Shown: positions 35,864-45,911 of the stretch, one piece after another
Layout of the letters: every line of letters starts with the position of its first letter
How positions within the stretch are numbered: the first letter of the stretch is position 1
NCBI GenBank assembly: GCA_028291515.1
Contig: JAQGHU010000063.1
Span: forward strand, 62,001-126,000
Direction: 5' to 3'
Length of the DNA stretch: 64,000 nt
Origin: Schlesneria sp.
GTDB taxonomy: Bacteria > Planctomycetota > Planctomycetia > Planctomycetales > Planctomycetaceae
Notes under the pieces: model-generated
What the model saw: the letters and a program-made list of their open reading frames with translations, nothing else
Database searches by the model: none
What the model was told of the DNA's origin: nothing
Position numbers and translations under genes: made by a program

Positions 35864-36401
35864 GTCCCTCCTCCGTAACAACGCCTCTTGCTCGCAACAA
35901 ATTCGCCAGTTCGCGTCTGGCCCGGTGCAACCACGTCTTGATGGTCCCATCGGGGCAATTCATGATTTTGGCAACCTCTTGCAGGCTTAACTCTTGCTGA
36001 TGAAATAGCAGGAAACAAGTTCGATATTCGTCTCGCAGTTGTTGTAGCGCCAATTGCAGTTCTTCGGCCAGATCAAATCCCCCCAGTCGCTCATGGCGAG
36101 CAGGTGGGTCCACATCGACAGCCACAGTTTTCGCACGTGTCATACGGCGAGAAAGATGAGTTCGGCAGCGGTTGACAGCGATCGTCAAAATCCAAGGCTT
36201 GAGCGGACGGACTTGATCCCACTGACTCAAATGGCGTACGGCCCGAGCCAAGGATTCCTGGGCGACATCCTCCGCATCTTGCCGATGGCCTAATTGCCGG
36301 AAGCAGAGCGCAAACACCCACCCCTGGAACTGCTCGATAAACGTGCGCAGCCCATCATGATCCCCAGCCAAGCAGCGTTCGACGAGTTCCCGGTCGTCCA
36401 C
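35844..36401 (-). CDS. ECF-type RNA polymerase sigma factor
   Basis: About 185 residues. Region 2 is seen in FRQLGHRQDAEDVAQESLAR and in WDQVRPLKPWILTIAVNRCR; region 4 is seen in QLRDEYRTCFLLFHQQELSL and GTIKTWLHRARRELANLLRA. The reading frame extends to a TTG at 36485, but the GTG at 36401 with AGAAAGG upstream gives the usual ECF length. Overlap with the anti-sigma gene and a downstream secreted protein form a three-gene unit likely to respond to an envelope signal. Confidence 0.88.
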   Translation of the reverse strand: MDDRELVERCLAGDHDGLRTFIEQFQGWVFALCFRQLGHRQDAEDVAQESLARAVRHLSQWDQVRPLKPWILTIAVNRCRTHLSRRMTRAKTVAVDVDPPARHERLGGFDLAEELQLALQQLRDEYRTCFLLFHQQELSLQEVAKIMNCPDGTIKTWLHRARRELANLLRARGVVTEEGHELFRI

Positions 36402-36555
36402 CGCGCGGTTTACCTTTCTCTGGAAAGAGATACCCGCATTGAGACTAAGCGGTTTCAGACGGACCAAGTCGATCGAGTACAGCAAAAAACCAGATTACGC
36501 CGAACTCCCGCAGGAGTTGGCGAAATCTGGTTTGAATGGCCACTCGAAATCGACT

Positions 36556-36759
36556 CTATCGAGAGATCTGTTCTCGCGCGAACTGCCGGGCCAGCTTGTA
36601 GGCATGCCGCAGTGCAAAGAGCCGAGTTTCCATCTGCTCTTCCGTGTAATACTTTCCATCGCTGGACGGAAGTCCTGCGAGAGAAATCGTTAACGGCATC
36701 AGGTCGAGGAATTCACGATATCGTCGCTGCTGTTCTGCAACATTCGGGTCCGCTGACAT
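36556..36759 (-). CDS. 67-residue planctomycete-type hypothetical protein
   Basis: A short gene with GGGAGAC eight bases before ATG at 36759. MSADPNVAEQQRRYREFLDL and GKYYTEEQMETRLFALRHAY have the look of a conserved small helical protein found widely in planctomycetes; I recall similar sequences but cannot name a function. There is no signal peptide or membrane segment. Confidence 0.65.
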   Translation of the reverse strand: MSADPNVAEQQRRYREFLDLMPLTISLAGLPSSDGKYYTEEQMETRLFALRHAYKLARQFAREQISR

Positions 36760-36826
36760 AGGTAAGTCTCCCGTCGGTCAGTCATGGAATGTCAGATTGT
36801 TCCGCGAATCTCCGGCGTATCGCTCG

Positions 36827-37804
36827 TTACCGGGTACGCTTCTGCATGTAGTTCTTGATGATATCCGCGGCCGTGTTTGATGGCTTTTCCTCTGTCTTTG
36901 GCGGACCACCAGCAGGATCAGGTGCTGCTGGCGGAGGCGGTGCCTTGACCCCGGTCGATTCAGGTGAGGGGAGCTTGACCGCAATCGCCGAGTCACTGGC
37001 AGGAGCAGCCGTCGCCTGCTGCGGCATCTGACCCTGTGGATACTGCTGCATTGGATAGCCTGGCATCGCACCGGGATAGGAGGGTTGGCCATATCCTGCG
37101 GGATACTGAGGATACCCCATCTGCTGCTGAGGATATCCCATCTGCTGTTGCGGGTAACCCATTTGTTGTTGAGGATAACCCATTTGCTGTGGAGCGTAGC
37201 CGGGATAGGCAGGGGCCATGCCGGGATAACCCGCAGGCGGCATGGGTGCATATCCAGGATATCCCGCTGGAGGCGCTGCTCCTGGAATGATCGTCGTGTC
37301 CGCCGTCAGACTAGTCGACGTGTCGGTTGTCGGCATTGCGAAACTGGTCGGCAGTTCGAAGGATGTATCGTTGGAAGCGGGAAGATTGTCCATCGACGGC
37401 AATTCGATGGTCGCTGAAGCCGGCGTCACATCCAATTCCGAGGAGCTGAGCCCCATCAGTGGAGCAGGGGCCTCGGGCTCGGCAACAGGGACTTCAGCAA
37501 CGGCGCGCTGGCGGATGACAAGCTCTAACTCGAGCTTACCGATTCCAATCTGGTCTCCCGAATTCAGCGTCAGTTCGCCGTGGAGTGGCTTGCCATTGAC
37601 CCGAGTGCCGTTCGTGCTGCCCAAGTCACGCAGACGTACGGCATAGTCATCGACAGTAAACACACAATGGTGTCGACTGACCAAGTCACTGTTAGGTCGC
37701 AATTGGCAGTCTTGTTCGCGACCAACCAGAAATTTTTTTGTTGAGAGGGGAATCGTTTTCCCCTGGTGTTTTCCACCAAGAATCTTCAATTCAGCCTGCA
37801 GCAT
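36827..37804 (-). CDS. FHA-domain protein with Tyr/Gln/Pro repeat tail
   Basis: A 325-residue protein. The FHA domain occupies residues about 1-95, with FLVGREQDCQLRPNSDLVSR and GSTNGTRVNGKPL giving the phosphothreonine-binding Gly-Arg, Ser-x-x-His and Asn residues. The rest is low-complexity: a Ser/Thr/Pro-rich linker, then a Gly-Tyr-Pro-rich tail containing four GYPQQQM units encoded by 21-bp tandem repeats at about 37111-37192, and a basic C-terminus (ADIIKNYMQKRTR). The tail resembles prion-like or condensate-forming segments; an assembly role is a guess. Confidence 0.85.
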   Translation of the reverse strand: MLQAELKILGGKHQGKTIPLSTKKFLVGREQDCQLRPNSDLVSRHHCVFTVDDYAVRLRDLGSTNGTRVNGKPLHGELTLNSGDQIGIGKLELELVIRQRAVAEVPVAEPEAPAPLMGLSSSELDVTPASATIELPSMDNLPASNDTSFELPTSFAMPTTDTSTSLTADTTIIPGAAPPAGYPGYAPMPPAGYPGMAPAYPGYAPQQMGYPQQQMGYPQQQMGYPQQQMGYPQYPAGYGQPSYPGAMPGYPMQQYPQGQMPQQATAAPASDSAIAVKLPSPESTGVKAPPPPAAPDPAGGPPKTEEKPSNTAADIIKNYMQKRTR

Positions 37805-38163
37805 GAATCAGGCACTCCAGAAAGGCCAAACTAACACCCATCGCCGGCGCGATCGCCAAAGCGTTTCAGCACTGTCCTAAATACCAGGAAGGAAATGCAA
37901 CAGGCGTTCTTTCATTGTCTGTCCTTCAGGAAAATGCGACTGAAAAAGAGTAGTCGCGGGATAATAAAACCCGAGGAAACAACATCTGAACCGACGTTAC
38001 GCTACCGCTCCTTCGAGACACTGTCAACAAGGCCAGAATCGTTAAGAATTGACTAATGAATATGACGTAACCACTTCACTCTAACACAGATCACCCCACA
38101 AAACTACAACGATCTTTGACACATTGCGAAGCCTCTACTGTACACGAATTTGAGCCGGCGATT
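37805..38163. other. AT-rich gap upstream of the FHA gene
   Basis: 359 bases without a gene. On the minus strand TTGACA (38022-38027) is followed after exactly 17 bases by TAGCGT (37999-38004), a possible sigma-70 promoter for the FHA gene with a poor -10. The remaining sequence beside the lplA stop contains no hairpin I trust. Confidence 0.35.
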
Positions 38164-38883
38164 TCAACCTGCGGACAACGAGATTCTTCGGGCCGCTTGT
38201 TCTTCAGCAACTGTCAGCATTCCTGATTCCGAATCGACCGCAACTTTCCGAAGCAGCGATTGTCCAAGCTGTTCTGCCAGTCCGGACAGATCGACAGAGG
38301 GTTGCAAATCGGCAATCCCCAGTAATTCGGGCGTCACTGCTGATGCTTTCAGCAGTAACCCGCCGTGCTGGAGAATCGCGCCACGCCGCCGACGCTGGGC
38401 ACTCCCGAGCACTTTATGCCCGTCCAGCACCAAGTCATGCTCATCTTCCCGAGCAAAGCACAGCACAGGCTCATTCGCGTGCTTCGTCGTCGTTCCACGC
38501 AACGTCAGAACGACGCCTCGCTCATGGAAAACATCAATAAATGCCTGATGGACGATTCGATACAAATCCATCGGTCGTTCGATGAGCCGCTGCGACACAG
38601 GCAGCGCCAGACTGTAGGTCAGTTCGACGTCGTGAACGAGCGTCCCTCCGCCAGACAACCGACGGACTTGGGGAAGTTGCGATAACCTGGCATCGCCAAG
38701 GAGGTCTGCTTTTTTCTGGAAATACCCGAGCGAGACCGTAGGCTCGCGCCAACGATACCACCGCAGAGTGGCAACATCATGGTCAATTGCCGACTGCAGC
38801 AAGATCTCATCGACCGCCATATTCCAGGCACCGGAATTCGCCTGAGCGTCGATCATCTGCCGCACATGAGGCAACTGCACCAT
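38164..38883 (-). CDS. lplA: Lipoate-protein ligase A family protein
   Basis: A 239-residue BPL/LPL-fold protein. NMAVDEILLQSA, VSLGYFQKKADLL, RRLSGGGTLVHDVELTYSLA and DGHKVLGSAQRRRRGAILQHG match the lipoate-attachment family (LplA/LipM/LipB-like). It begins six bases after gcvPB ends. The context, beside gcvPB, gcvPA and gcvH, suggests that it lipoylates GcvH. Octanoyltransferase (LipM-like) activity is equally possible from the sequence. Confidence 0.85.
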   Translation of the reverse strand: MVQLPHVRQMIDAQANSGAWNMAVDEILLQSAIDHDVATLRWYRWREPTVSLGYFQKKADLLGDARLSQLPQVRRLSGGGTLVHDVELTYSLALPVSQRLIERPMDLYRIVHQAFIDVFHERGVVLTLRGTTTKHANEPVLCFAREDEHDLVLDGHKVLGSAQRRRRGAILQHGGLLLKASAVTPELLGIADLQPSVDLSGLAEQLGQSLLRKVAVDSESGMLTVAEEQAARRISLSAG

Positions 38884-38888
38884 GAGCC

Positions 38889-40358
<1,470 letters not shown>

Positions 40359-40424
40359 ATTCAAATCCAGAAGCACAAACAAAAAAAGCGATCAAAGAGA
40401 CTAAACCGAGAAACCGGCCGACGG

Positions 40425-41780
40425 CTAACTGAGGGCAGTGACCAGCCGATCGATTTCGGCCTTCGTTCTCGACTCGGTCACGGCCACCAACAGGCACTGG
40501 TCTCGATCGGCTTCCGAGACCCCTTCCATCGCTGGCAGCCGGCTGAGAGCGGGACCGATGTCGATTCCGGCTGCTGCGGCCTTACGAATGGCAACATCAG
40601 CTCCCAGCGAATACTTCAGCACGAACTCTTTGAAGAATGGTCCGGCAAACATGCGTTCGCAGCCTTCCACCTGACACAATCGGTCTGCGGCATAGTGCGC
40701 TTTGCGGCAACTCAATTCCGCCACTTCTTTCAGCCCCAACGGGCCCAGCAGTGACAGGTACACCGTGGCACGCAGGGCCATCAGCCCCTGATTCGTGCAG
40801 ATATTGCTGGTCGCTCCTTCACGGCGGATATGCTGTTCTCGTGCCTGCAGATTCAGGAAGAAGCAGCGCCTTCCCTGACGATCGACCGTTTGACCGATCA
40901 ACCGCCCTGGCATCTTCCGCACAAACTGTTGTCGGCACGTCAGGATCCCCAGGTAGGGACCGCCAAACTGCAACGGCGTTCCCAGCGATTGACCTTCGGC
41001 AACGGCAATATCAGCGCCGAGTTCGCCGGGGCGTTTCAACAAGCCGACGCTCAAGGGATCGAAGGATTGAACCAGCAACGCACCGTGCTGATGAGCCAAC
41101 TTCCCGATTGAAGCCACGTCCTCCAGACATCCGAAGAAATTCGGGTGCTGCACCAGGATGCAGGCCGTTTGATCGTTGATCACGGCTTCAAGGTCGGCCA
41201 GATTCACCGTGCCGTCGGGCGTCGGCACCACGACCAGTTCGGTTGATTTATTGACCAGATACGTTTGCAGCGTGTGGACGTACTCGGGGTTCGTCGAACC
41301 CACCACGACAACTCGCCCCAGACGCCCGGTACAGCGAATCGCCATCAAGACGGCTTCGGCGGCACCGCTGCCGCCGTCGTACAGACTGGCATTGGCAACA
41401 TCCAGCCCGCTCAGTTCGGCAATCATCGACTGGAACTCGAAGAACGCCTGCAGCGTCCCCTGGCTCGCTTCGGCCTGATACGGAGTGTAAGCCGTATAGA
41501 ATTCGCCGCGCGACGTGATTTCGTCGACGACACTCGGAATGAAATGGTCGTAGGCGCCCCCGCCCATGAAGCAGGCTCGCGACGATGCGCTGGCATTGCG
41601 AGTCGACAGTTCCCGCAGATGCTGCTCCAGCTCTAGCTCGGTAAGAGCTCGTGGCAGATCCAAGGGTTGCTTCAACTGCAGCTCGGCCGGAATCTGATCC
41701 AGCAACGTCTGCAATGAATCGACGCCAATTCGCTGCAGCATCTGCTGTTGCTCGTCGGCCGTGGTGAACAAATAAGACAC
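40425..41780 (-). CDS. gcvPA: Glycine dehydrogenase (decarboxylating) subunit 1
   Basis: About 451 residues, the non-PLP half of the split P-protein. The GTG at 41780 (MSYLFTTADEQQQMLQRIGV) with GGAG nine bases upstream gives the family N-terminus; the frame extends five codons further to a TTG. PYQAEASQGTLQAFFEFQSM and SLYDGGSGAAEAVLMAIRCT are well-conserved blocks. It forms the alpha2beta2 P-protein with GcvPB. Confidence 0.93.
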   Translation of the reverse strand: MSYLFTTADEQQQMLQRIGVDSLQTLLDQIPAELQLKQPLDLPRALTELELEQHLRELSTRNASASSRACFMGGGAYDHFIPSVVDEITSRGEFYTAYTPYQAEASQGTLQAFFEFQSMIAELSGLDVANASLYDGGSGAAEAVLMAIRCTGRLGRVVVVGSTNPEYVHTLQTYLVNKSTELVVVPTPDGTVNLADLEAVINDQTACILVQHPNFFGCLEDVASIGKLAHQHGALLVQSFDPLSVGLLKRPGELGADIAVAEGQSLGTPLQFGGPYLGILTCRQQFVRKMPGRLIGQTVDRQGRRCFFLNLQAREQHIRREGATSNICTNQGLMALRATVYLSLLGPLGLKEVAELSCRKAHYAADRLCQVEGCERMFAGPFFKEFVLKYSLGADVAIRKAAAAGIDIGPALSRLPAMEGVSEADRDQCLLVAVTESRTKAEIDRLVTALS

Positions 41781-41884
41781 GCGATCAATCTCCAAGGGAT
41801 ATGCAGCGGGCCGTTACGACAGTCCATCACATCGCCACGGGATGATAGTGACGTGCATGGCAACGACCAGTGACCAATCGACGA

Positions 41885-42271
41885 CTAATGTTTTTCCGCG
41901 TCGCAGTGAGCTTTATAGGACGTCTGATTCAACAAGGATGACAGTTCACCGGCATTGCTCAGACGCACCTTGATCATCCAGCCAGCTTCGAACGGGCTGC
42001 TCGTCAGCAGGTCCAGGTGATCGGGCAGTTTCTCGTTACGAGCGATGACTTCACCGCTGACAGGTGAATAGACATCGCTGACCGCTTTCACGCTTTCCAC
42101 TTCGCCGAACGGCTGGCCTTGAGTGACCTTTTTGCCGATGGGAGGCAGATCTGCGTAAACCAGGTCGCTTAGCAGATGGACTGCAAAATCACTGATTCCG
42201 ATCGTGGCGACATCACCTTCGACAGCAGCCCATTCGTGAGTCTTGGTGTATTTCAGAGTGGTGGGGTCCAT
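41885..42271 (-). CDS. gcvH: Glycine cleavage system H protein
   Basis: A 128-residue lipoyl carrier. The lipoylated residue is K62 in EVESVKAVSDVYSPVSGEV, and KYTKTHEW opens the domain. It shuttles the aminomethyl group between P- and T-proteins. It is first of the gcvH-gcvPA-gcvPB-lplA order. gcvT is not in the window, so the fourth component lies elsewhere. Confidence 0.96.
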   Translation of the reverse strand: MDPTTLKYTKTHEWAAVEGDVATIGISDFAVHLLSDLVYADLPPIGKKVTQGQPFGEVESVKAVSDVYSPVSGEVIARNEKLPDHLDLLTSSPFEAGWMIKVRLSNAGELSSLLNQTSYKAHCDAEKH

Positions 42272-42359
42272 GCAGGCGAAGTCCTTTCGCGTGAGAGAAA
42301 TTCAAGAGTGTTTCCAATCGAATCTCGCGATCAATTCGCGAGGCTCGATCAACATGTTT

Positions 42360-42824
42360 TTATGGGCATGGCGGCGAAGGCGCGTCTGCCTGCTCGTATT
42401 CCGCAATCTTGGCGATACGACGAGCATGCCGTCCCCCTTCGAATGGGGTCGACAACCAAAGTTCGATCATCCGCGACGCCAGACGCTCGCCCAGCAAATC
42501 TGCCGACAGGCACATCACATTGGCATCGTTGTGTCGGCGACTCATCTCAGCCGAGAGATCGTCGTGACAGAGGGCCGCGCGAACACCTTTGAATTTGTTC
42601 GCCACGATACACATACCAATCCCGGAGCCACAGATCAGGATCGCCCGATCGGCCTTTCCCTCCGAGACGGCCCGTGCTGCCTTGGCCCCAAAATCCGGAT
42701 AGTCGCAGATCTCGGAATTTGTCGGCCCCAAGTCTTGGGCTTCGTGATGCAATTCGATCACCTGGGACAGAATCCTGTCCTTGATGTTGAAGCCACGATG
42801 GTCACTGGCAACCGCGATTTTCAT
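42360..42824 (-). CDS. rpiB: Ribose-5-phosphate isomerase B
   Basis: A 154-residue RpiB/LacAB-family isomerase. The phosphate-binding and catalytic features are SDHRGFNIK near the N-terminus, C65 in CGSGIGMCIVANK, SRRHNDANVMCL and FEGGRHARRI. It interconverts ribose 5-phosphate and ribulose 5-phosphate in the pentose phosphate pathway. It lies 88 bases upstream of gcvH on the same strand, possibly in the same transcript. Confidence 0.92.
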   Translation of the reverse strand: MKIAVASDHRGFNIKDRILSQVIELHHEAQDLGPTNSEICDYPDFGAKAARAVSEGKADRAILICGSGIGMCIVANKFKGVRAALCHDDLSAEMSRRHNDANVMCLSADLLGERLASRMIELWLSTPFEGGRHARRIAKIAEYEQADAPSPPCP

Positions 42825-42850
42825 GAGTCCCGTTCAATTACTTAGCGTTG

Positions 42851-42866
42851 GTGGTCCATAGACCAC
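42851..42866. terminator. Short hairpin between rpiB and the fusion phosphatase
   Basis: GTGGTC-CATA-GACCAC lies 28 bases after the stop (42894, minus strand) of the preceding gene and just upstream of rpiB. It may end the upstream transcript; no U-run follows. Confidence 0.4.
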
Positions 42867-42893
42867 ATCTCGATAGCTTGTCTCTGCTGGTCG

Positions 42894-44006
42894 TTAACTT
42901 GCCCCGATATCATCCAGCAGTTTGAGGATATGTCGTTCAATTTCGGCTTTGCAACTTTCGTATTCCCGACGCGAACCGCCGTAAGGATCGCTCACATCCT
43001 GACGCTCTGCCGACAGCATCCGCACGCGGCATGCCAACTCGGGAAACTCATTCAGGATGACCTGCTGATGTCCGCGCGTCATCGTGACCACATGGTCCGC
43101 TTGAATCAACAAACGCTCGGTCACCGGCTGACTTTCGTGCGTCCGCAGATCGATTCCTTCCCCCTCCAGGACCGAGACCGCTTCGGCAGCGGCTTGCGCA
43201 CCGACCCCCGCCGACAAACCTGCAGAGAGAACGGCATAGCCGCGATCCATCAGTTCGTCATCGGGACATTTTAGCTTCTCCGCCAAGCGCCGACGAAATA
43301 ACGCTTCTGCCATCGGGCTGCGGCAAGTATTTCCCGTACAGACAAAGAGATAGATCTCACTGACTAGGCGATCAATGTTGCGAGCCGAAATCATTCCCTG
43401 ATGCACCAGATCCCATTGCTCCCCCTGAAAACGAACCGTCGTCGTCGGCTCGCCATATCGGCATGGCCCATCGTCAATCACCAATGCGACCTGCTCGCCA
43501 AACATTTCGGCGGCATCGGTCGCGTTCCGGGCCAACTTCAAATTTTTCCCACGGTCCGAAGTGACGACCAACGGAGCAGGGCTTAATTGTTGGACATGTA
43601 AGATCGCTTCGTGGGCAGGGACGCGCAAGGCCACGGCCGATCGATCACCTGACAACAACTGACGAGTGGCCGGTGGAAGCGACTCGAACAGCCCGTTGAG
43701 TGCCGAGGTCTCAAACTCGATCGTCAGCGGACCGGGCCATGCTCGACGAGCCAGCTTGTCGGCCGCAGTCGGCATGTTCGGAACATAATCATGGGCTTCT
43801 TGTGGCGACTTCAGCGCTAAGACAGTTTCACCCGAGGAGACGGAACGAAGTCGTTCGACCCCTTCCTCGCTGAGTGCCCCAGCCGCCGCGATATAACCCG
43901 TTTCAGTCGGAAACGCGACCAATTGCCCCTCAGCCAACAGTTGACACGCGCGATGGATCACATCGCGCGGGTCATCAGCGCTGCGGATCTCAATTATCTG
44001 CGTCAT
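42894..44006 (-). CDS. TsaC/YrdC-like domain fused to low-molecular-weight protein phosphatase
   Basis: A 370-residue fusion. Residues 1-205 have the YrdC/Sua5 fold of threonylcarbamoyl-AMP synthase (FPTETGYIAAAGALSEEGVE, ARRAWPGPLTIEF), but the usual ETVYGLGxxA and KxR substrate motifs are altered (ETGYIAAAG; SSGETVLALKSP), so that activity may be changed or lost. From about 218 onwards it is a low-molecular-weight phosphatase: the P-loop is C223TGNTCRS, and DPYG near the end supplies the general acid. Fusions of this type occur in planctomycetes. A longer N-terminal reading to 44267 is rejected. The substrate (phosphotyrosine or phosphoarginine) is unknown. Confidence 0.85.
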   Translation of the reverse strand: MTQIIEIRSADDPRDVIHRACQLLAEGQLVAFPTETGYIAAAGALSEEGVERLRSVSSGETVLALKSPQEAHDYVPNMPTAADKLARRAWPGPLTIEFETSALNGLFESLPPATRQLLSGDRSAVALRVPAHEAILHVQQLSPAPLVVTSDRGKNLKLARNATDAAEMFGEQVALVIDDGPCRYGEPTTTVRFQGEQWDLVHQGMISARNIDRLVSEIYLFVCTGNTCRSPMAEALFRRRLAEKLKCPDDELMDRGYAVLSAGLSAGVGAQAAAEAVSVLEGEGIDLRTHESQPVTERLLIQADHVVTMTRGHQQVILNEFPELACRVRMLSAERQDVSDPYGGSRREYESCKAEIERHILKLLDDIGAS

Positions 44007-44428
44007 TAGGGCATCCGAGGAAGATCGAGGTGCAACAGGATCGAGCCGACCGGCACCACCACGATTGTTCCGCCCTGCATCAACAGGCCGGAATTTGTAT
44101 CCCGGAAGTGTACCCCTGCCAGCACGGGTGTTCAAGGAGCGGCCCTCCACACTCAAACGCCAACTTATGCAGCCAACGCAAGTTACAACAACACGGAAAG
44201 AGGGCGCGGCGACCAATTGGCCACGCGAAATTCTGTGATTCCGCAGGCCATGGCCAAGCACACGCAAGTCGCCGCGCTCGATTGAAAACGGAGCGTTTTC
44301 GCCGTAGCTTCCCCGTAATATCCTTATTCCTGGTCAGAACTTCCGGTGATCCACCGCAAAACAAATCGAAGTTGATCGATCGATCAGAAACTCTTCGCAA
44401 ATGCAGTATGCAGTCAAGGGAGTGGTCG
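44007..44428. other. Divergent promoter region of the MoxR/VWA cluster
   Basis: 422 bases between the fusion phosphatase (minus) and the first cluster gene (plus). A GAAAACG-GAG-CGTTTTC hairpin lies at 44285-44301. A GATCGATCGATC run is at about 44373-44384. AAGGGAG at 44414-44420 is the ribosome site of the first cluster gene. The open frame continues upstream on the plus strand but lacks a start with a ribosome site and is not taken as coding. Confidence 0.45.
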
Positions 44429-44782
44429 ATGTCCGAAATCGAGGAAGTCGTTGGGACGCTGGATCGGCTGAATTCCGAACTCCAAGATCTCCTCGTCCGG
44501 GGACTGCGAATCTGCGGATCTGAACATCTGCGCCCACTGCGAGGCATCCACAACGAACTCGATCGCATCGGCGCGACTCACCTCGCCGGGCGACTCACCA
44601 AACTGATCTCTGCCATCGAATCGGATAGCCGCGAAGCGGCGGTCGATTTGCTACGGACACAGGCGTCGTTGCGAGTTTTCGAACGAGTCCTCACGTTGAA
44701 AGTCGCCGCGCTAAAACTCGATTCAATGATGGCCATAGCATCTCACGGTGGTGACGAACTGGCTGACGAGGGTGCCGAATGA
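44429..44782 (+). CDS. 117-residue all-helical protein, first gene of the MoxR/VWA cluster
   Basis: The start at 44429 follows AAGGGAG at good spacing. The protein (MSEIEEVVGTLDRLNSELQD...) is entirely helical by composition, with no signal peptide or membrane segment. I do not recognise a family. Residues 17-56 align without gaps to residues 21-60 of the next protein: nine identities, including L22, G25, L26, L37, E43, R46, L52, A53 and L56. This suggests a duplicated domain. The stop overlaps the next start (ATGA), so the two are translationally coupled. It is probably an adaptor or structural subunit of the cluster. Confidence 0.75.
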   Translation: MSEIEEVVGTLDRLNSELQDLLVRGLRICGSEHLRPLRGIHNELDRIGATHLAGRLTKLISAIESDSREAAVDLLRTQASLRVFERVLTLKVAALKLDSMMAIASHGGDELADEGAE

Positions 44783-45882
44783 ATCTCGCCGCGGCCGATC
44801 GCACATTGCTAAAACGTCAACTGACCGATTTGTCGCGGGCTGTTGAAGAGATGTTGCTGACCGGGCTGACGGCCGCCAGCGAATCGACGCGACAAACGCT
44901 CGATGTCACTTTTCGAGAAGCCTCGCGATTGCGCCTGTTGCGGCTGGCGTCAACCTTGCGTGGCGCGAACGAAGAAATTGGTCGCTACGTCACCCAGCAA
45001 AACGAGTTCTCTGCCAAGCGATTGTCTTTCTTTTTGAACCGAGCCTGGATGCTGGGGCAAGGGTTGCTGCAGGCGATCCAGAACCATGACGAAGCCGCTC
45101 TCTCGCGATTACTGTGGACACAACCAACTCGTCCCGTGGAACGACTGGAAGTCGTGACGCTTGGTGTCGGAAAGAAAGTCGCCAAGGGGTCGTTCTGTGC
45201 CTTTGAGTTTCGGCTGCGGGAAATCTCCGGAGCGAATCCATCACGGCTGGTCTGGTCCTGCATCTTCCCACTCAAGGCCGACAACGAAATTCCGTCAGAA
45301 GGCTTTCTGCAGTTGCCTCAAAAGCAGAAGTTCAAGACATCCCTATTTCTGGAACCGAAAATCCTGACGATCACGAATGCGATGATCGCAGACGACGGTC
45401 ACGGCTGCGGACGAATCACACTGACGGACACCAGTACGGTGACCGCGGGAGCGGCCTTCGCTGACTGGTCACGATTCGCCACTTGGTCCCCGGAGCCACT
45501 CGTGGAACGACTGCAGTCGTACGAGCCCGGCCCGCTGGATCTGGAAATCGAACTTCAGGATGAAGTGGTTCTATCGGATTGGACGATCCAGGCACCGCTG
45601 GAAAGGGAACGCGATGGCCAGATGGTCTATCCCATCTTCAGTTCTCACCTGCAATTCGACGCCGTGGCACCATCGGGCAGCGACGGTGCCGCGTTGCGAA
45701 AGCAACTCGACGATCTCGTGAAAGCGAAAACTCGCCCACCTTTGTATGGCTTGTTGCACTTTGATCGCGCCCGGTTCATCCTGCAGCCTCTGGCACTTCT
45801 GACAGAAGCAGGACCAACGTTGATCACCATCTCGTCCGAATCAATCAATAGCAAAGCTCTGCTGAAGACGCTGAAGTTCTGA
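44779..45882 (+). CDS. Helical plus beta-rich protein of the MoxR/VWA cluster
   Basis: A 367-residue protein of no family I can name. Residues 1-115 are helical and resemble the preceding 117-residue protein (AVEEMLLTGL beside ELQDLLVRGL). Residues 120-367 are beta-rich, with VKGS/FCAFEFRLREI-type strands, an ITNAMIADDGHGCGRITLTD segment and a final LLHFDRARFILQPLALLTEA. There are no Cys-pair motifs, so it is not a SWIM zinc-finger protein, which often accompanies related clusters. It overlaps the previous gene by four bases and ends 29 bases before the ATPase gene. It may be the client-binding or effector component. Confidence 0.75.
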   Translation: MNLAAADRTLLKRQLTDLSRAVEEMLLTGLTAASESTRQTLDVTFREASRLRLLRLASTLRGANEEIGRYVTQQNEFSAKRLSFFLNRAWMLGQGLLQAIQNHDEAALSRLLWTQPTRPVERLEVVTLGVGKKVAKGSFCAFEFRLREISGANPSRLVWSCIFPLKADNEIPSEGFLQLPQKQKFKTSLFLEPKILTITNAMIADDGHGCGRITLTDTSTVTAGAAFADWSRFATWSPEPLVERLQSYEPGPLDLEIELQDEVVLSDWTIQAPLERERDGQMVYPIFSSHLQFDAVAPSGSDGAALRKQLDDLVKAKTRPPLYGLLHFDRARFILQPLALLTEAGPTLITISSESINSKALLKTLKF

Positions 45883-45911
45883 CATAAGTTTCACATCGCA
45901 GAAAGCAGCCC

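Noticed and set aside
37111-37192. Possible CRISPR-like array
   Set aside because: The repeats are contiguous 21-bp coding units without spacers.
44007-44267. N-terminal extension of the TsaC-phosphatase fusion
   Set aside because: The conserved domain begins at MTQIIEIRSADDP (44006), and the upstream codons look noncoding.
43874-44428. N-terminal extension of the first cluster gene
   Set aside because: Low-complexity His/Arg/Gln sequence with no conserved content; a clear ribosome site precedes 44429.
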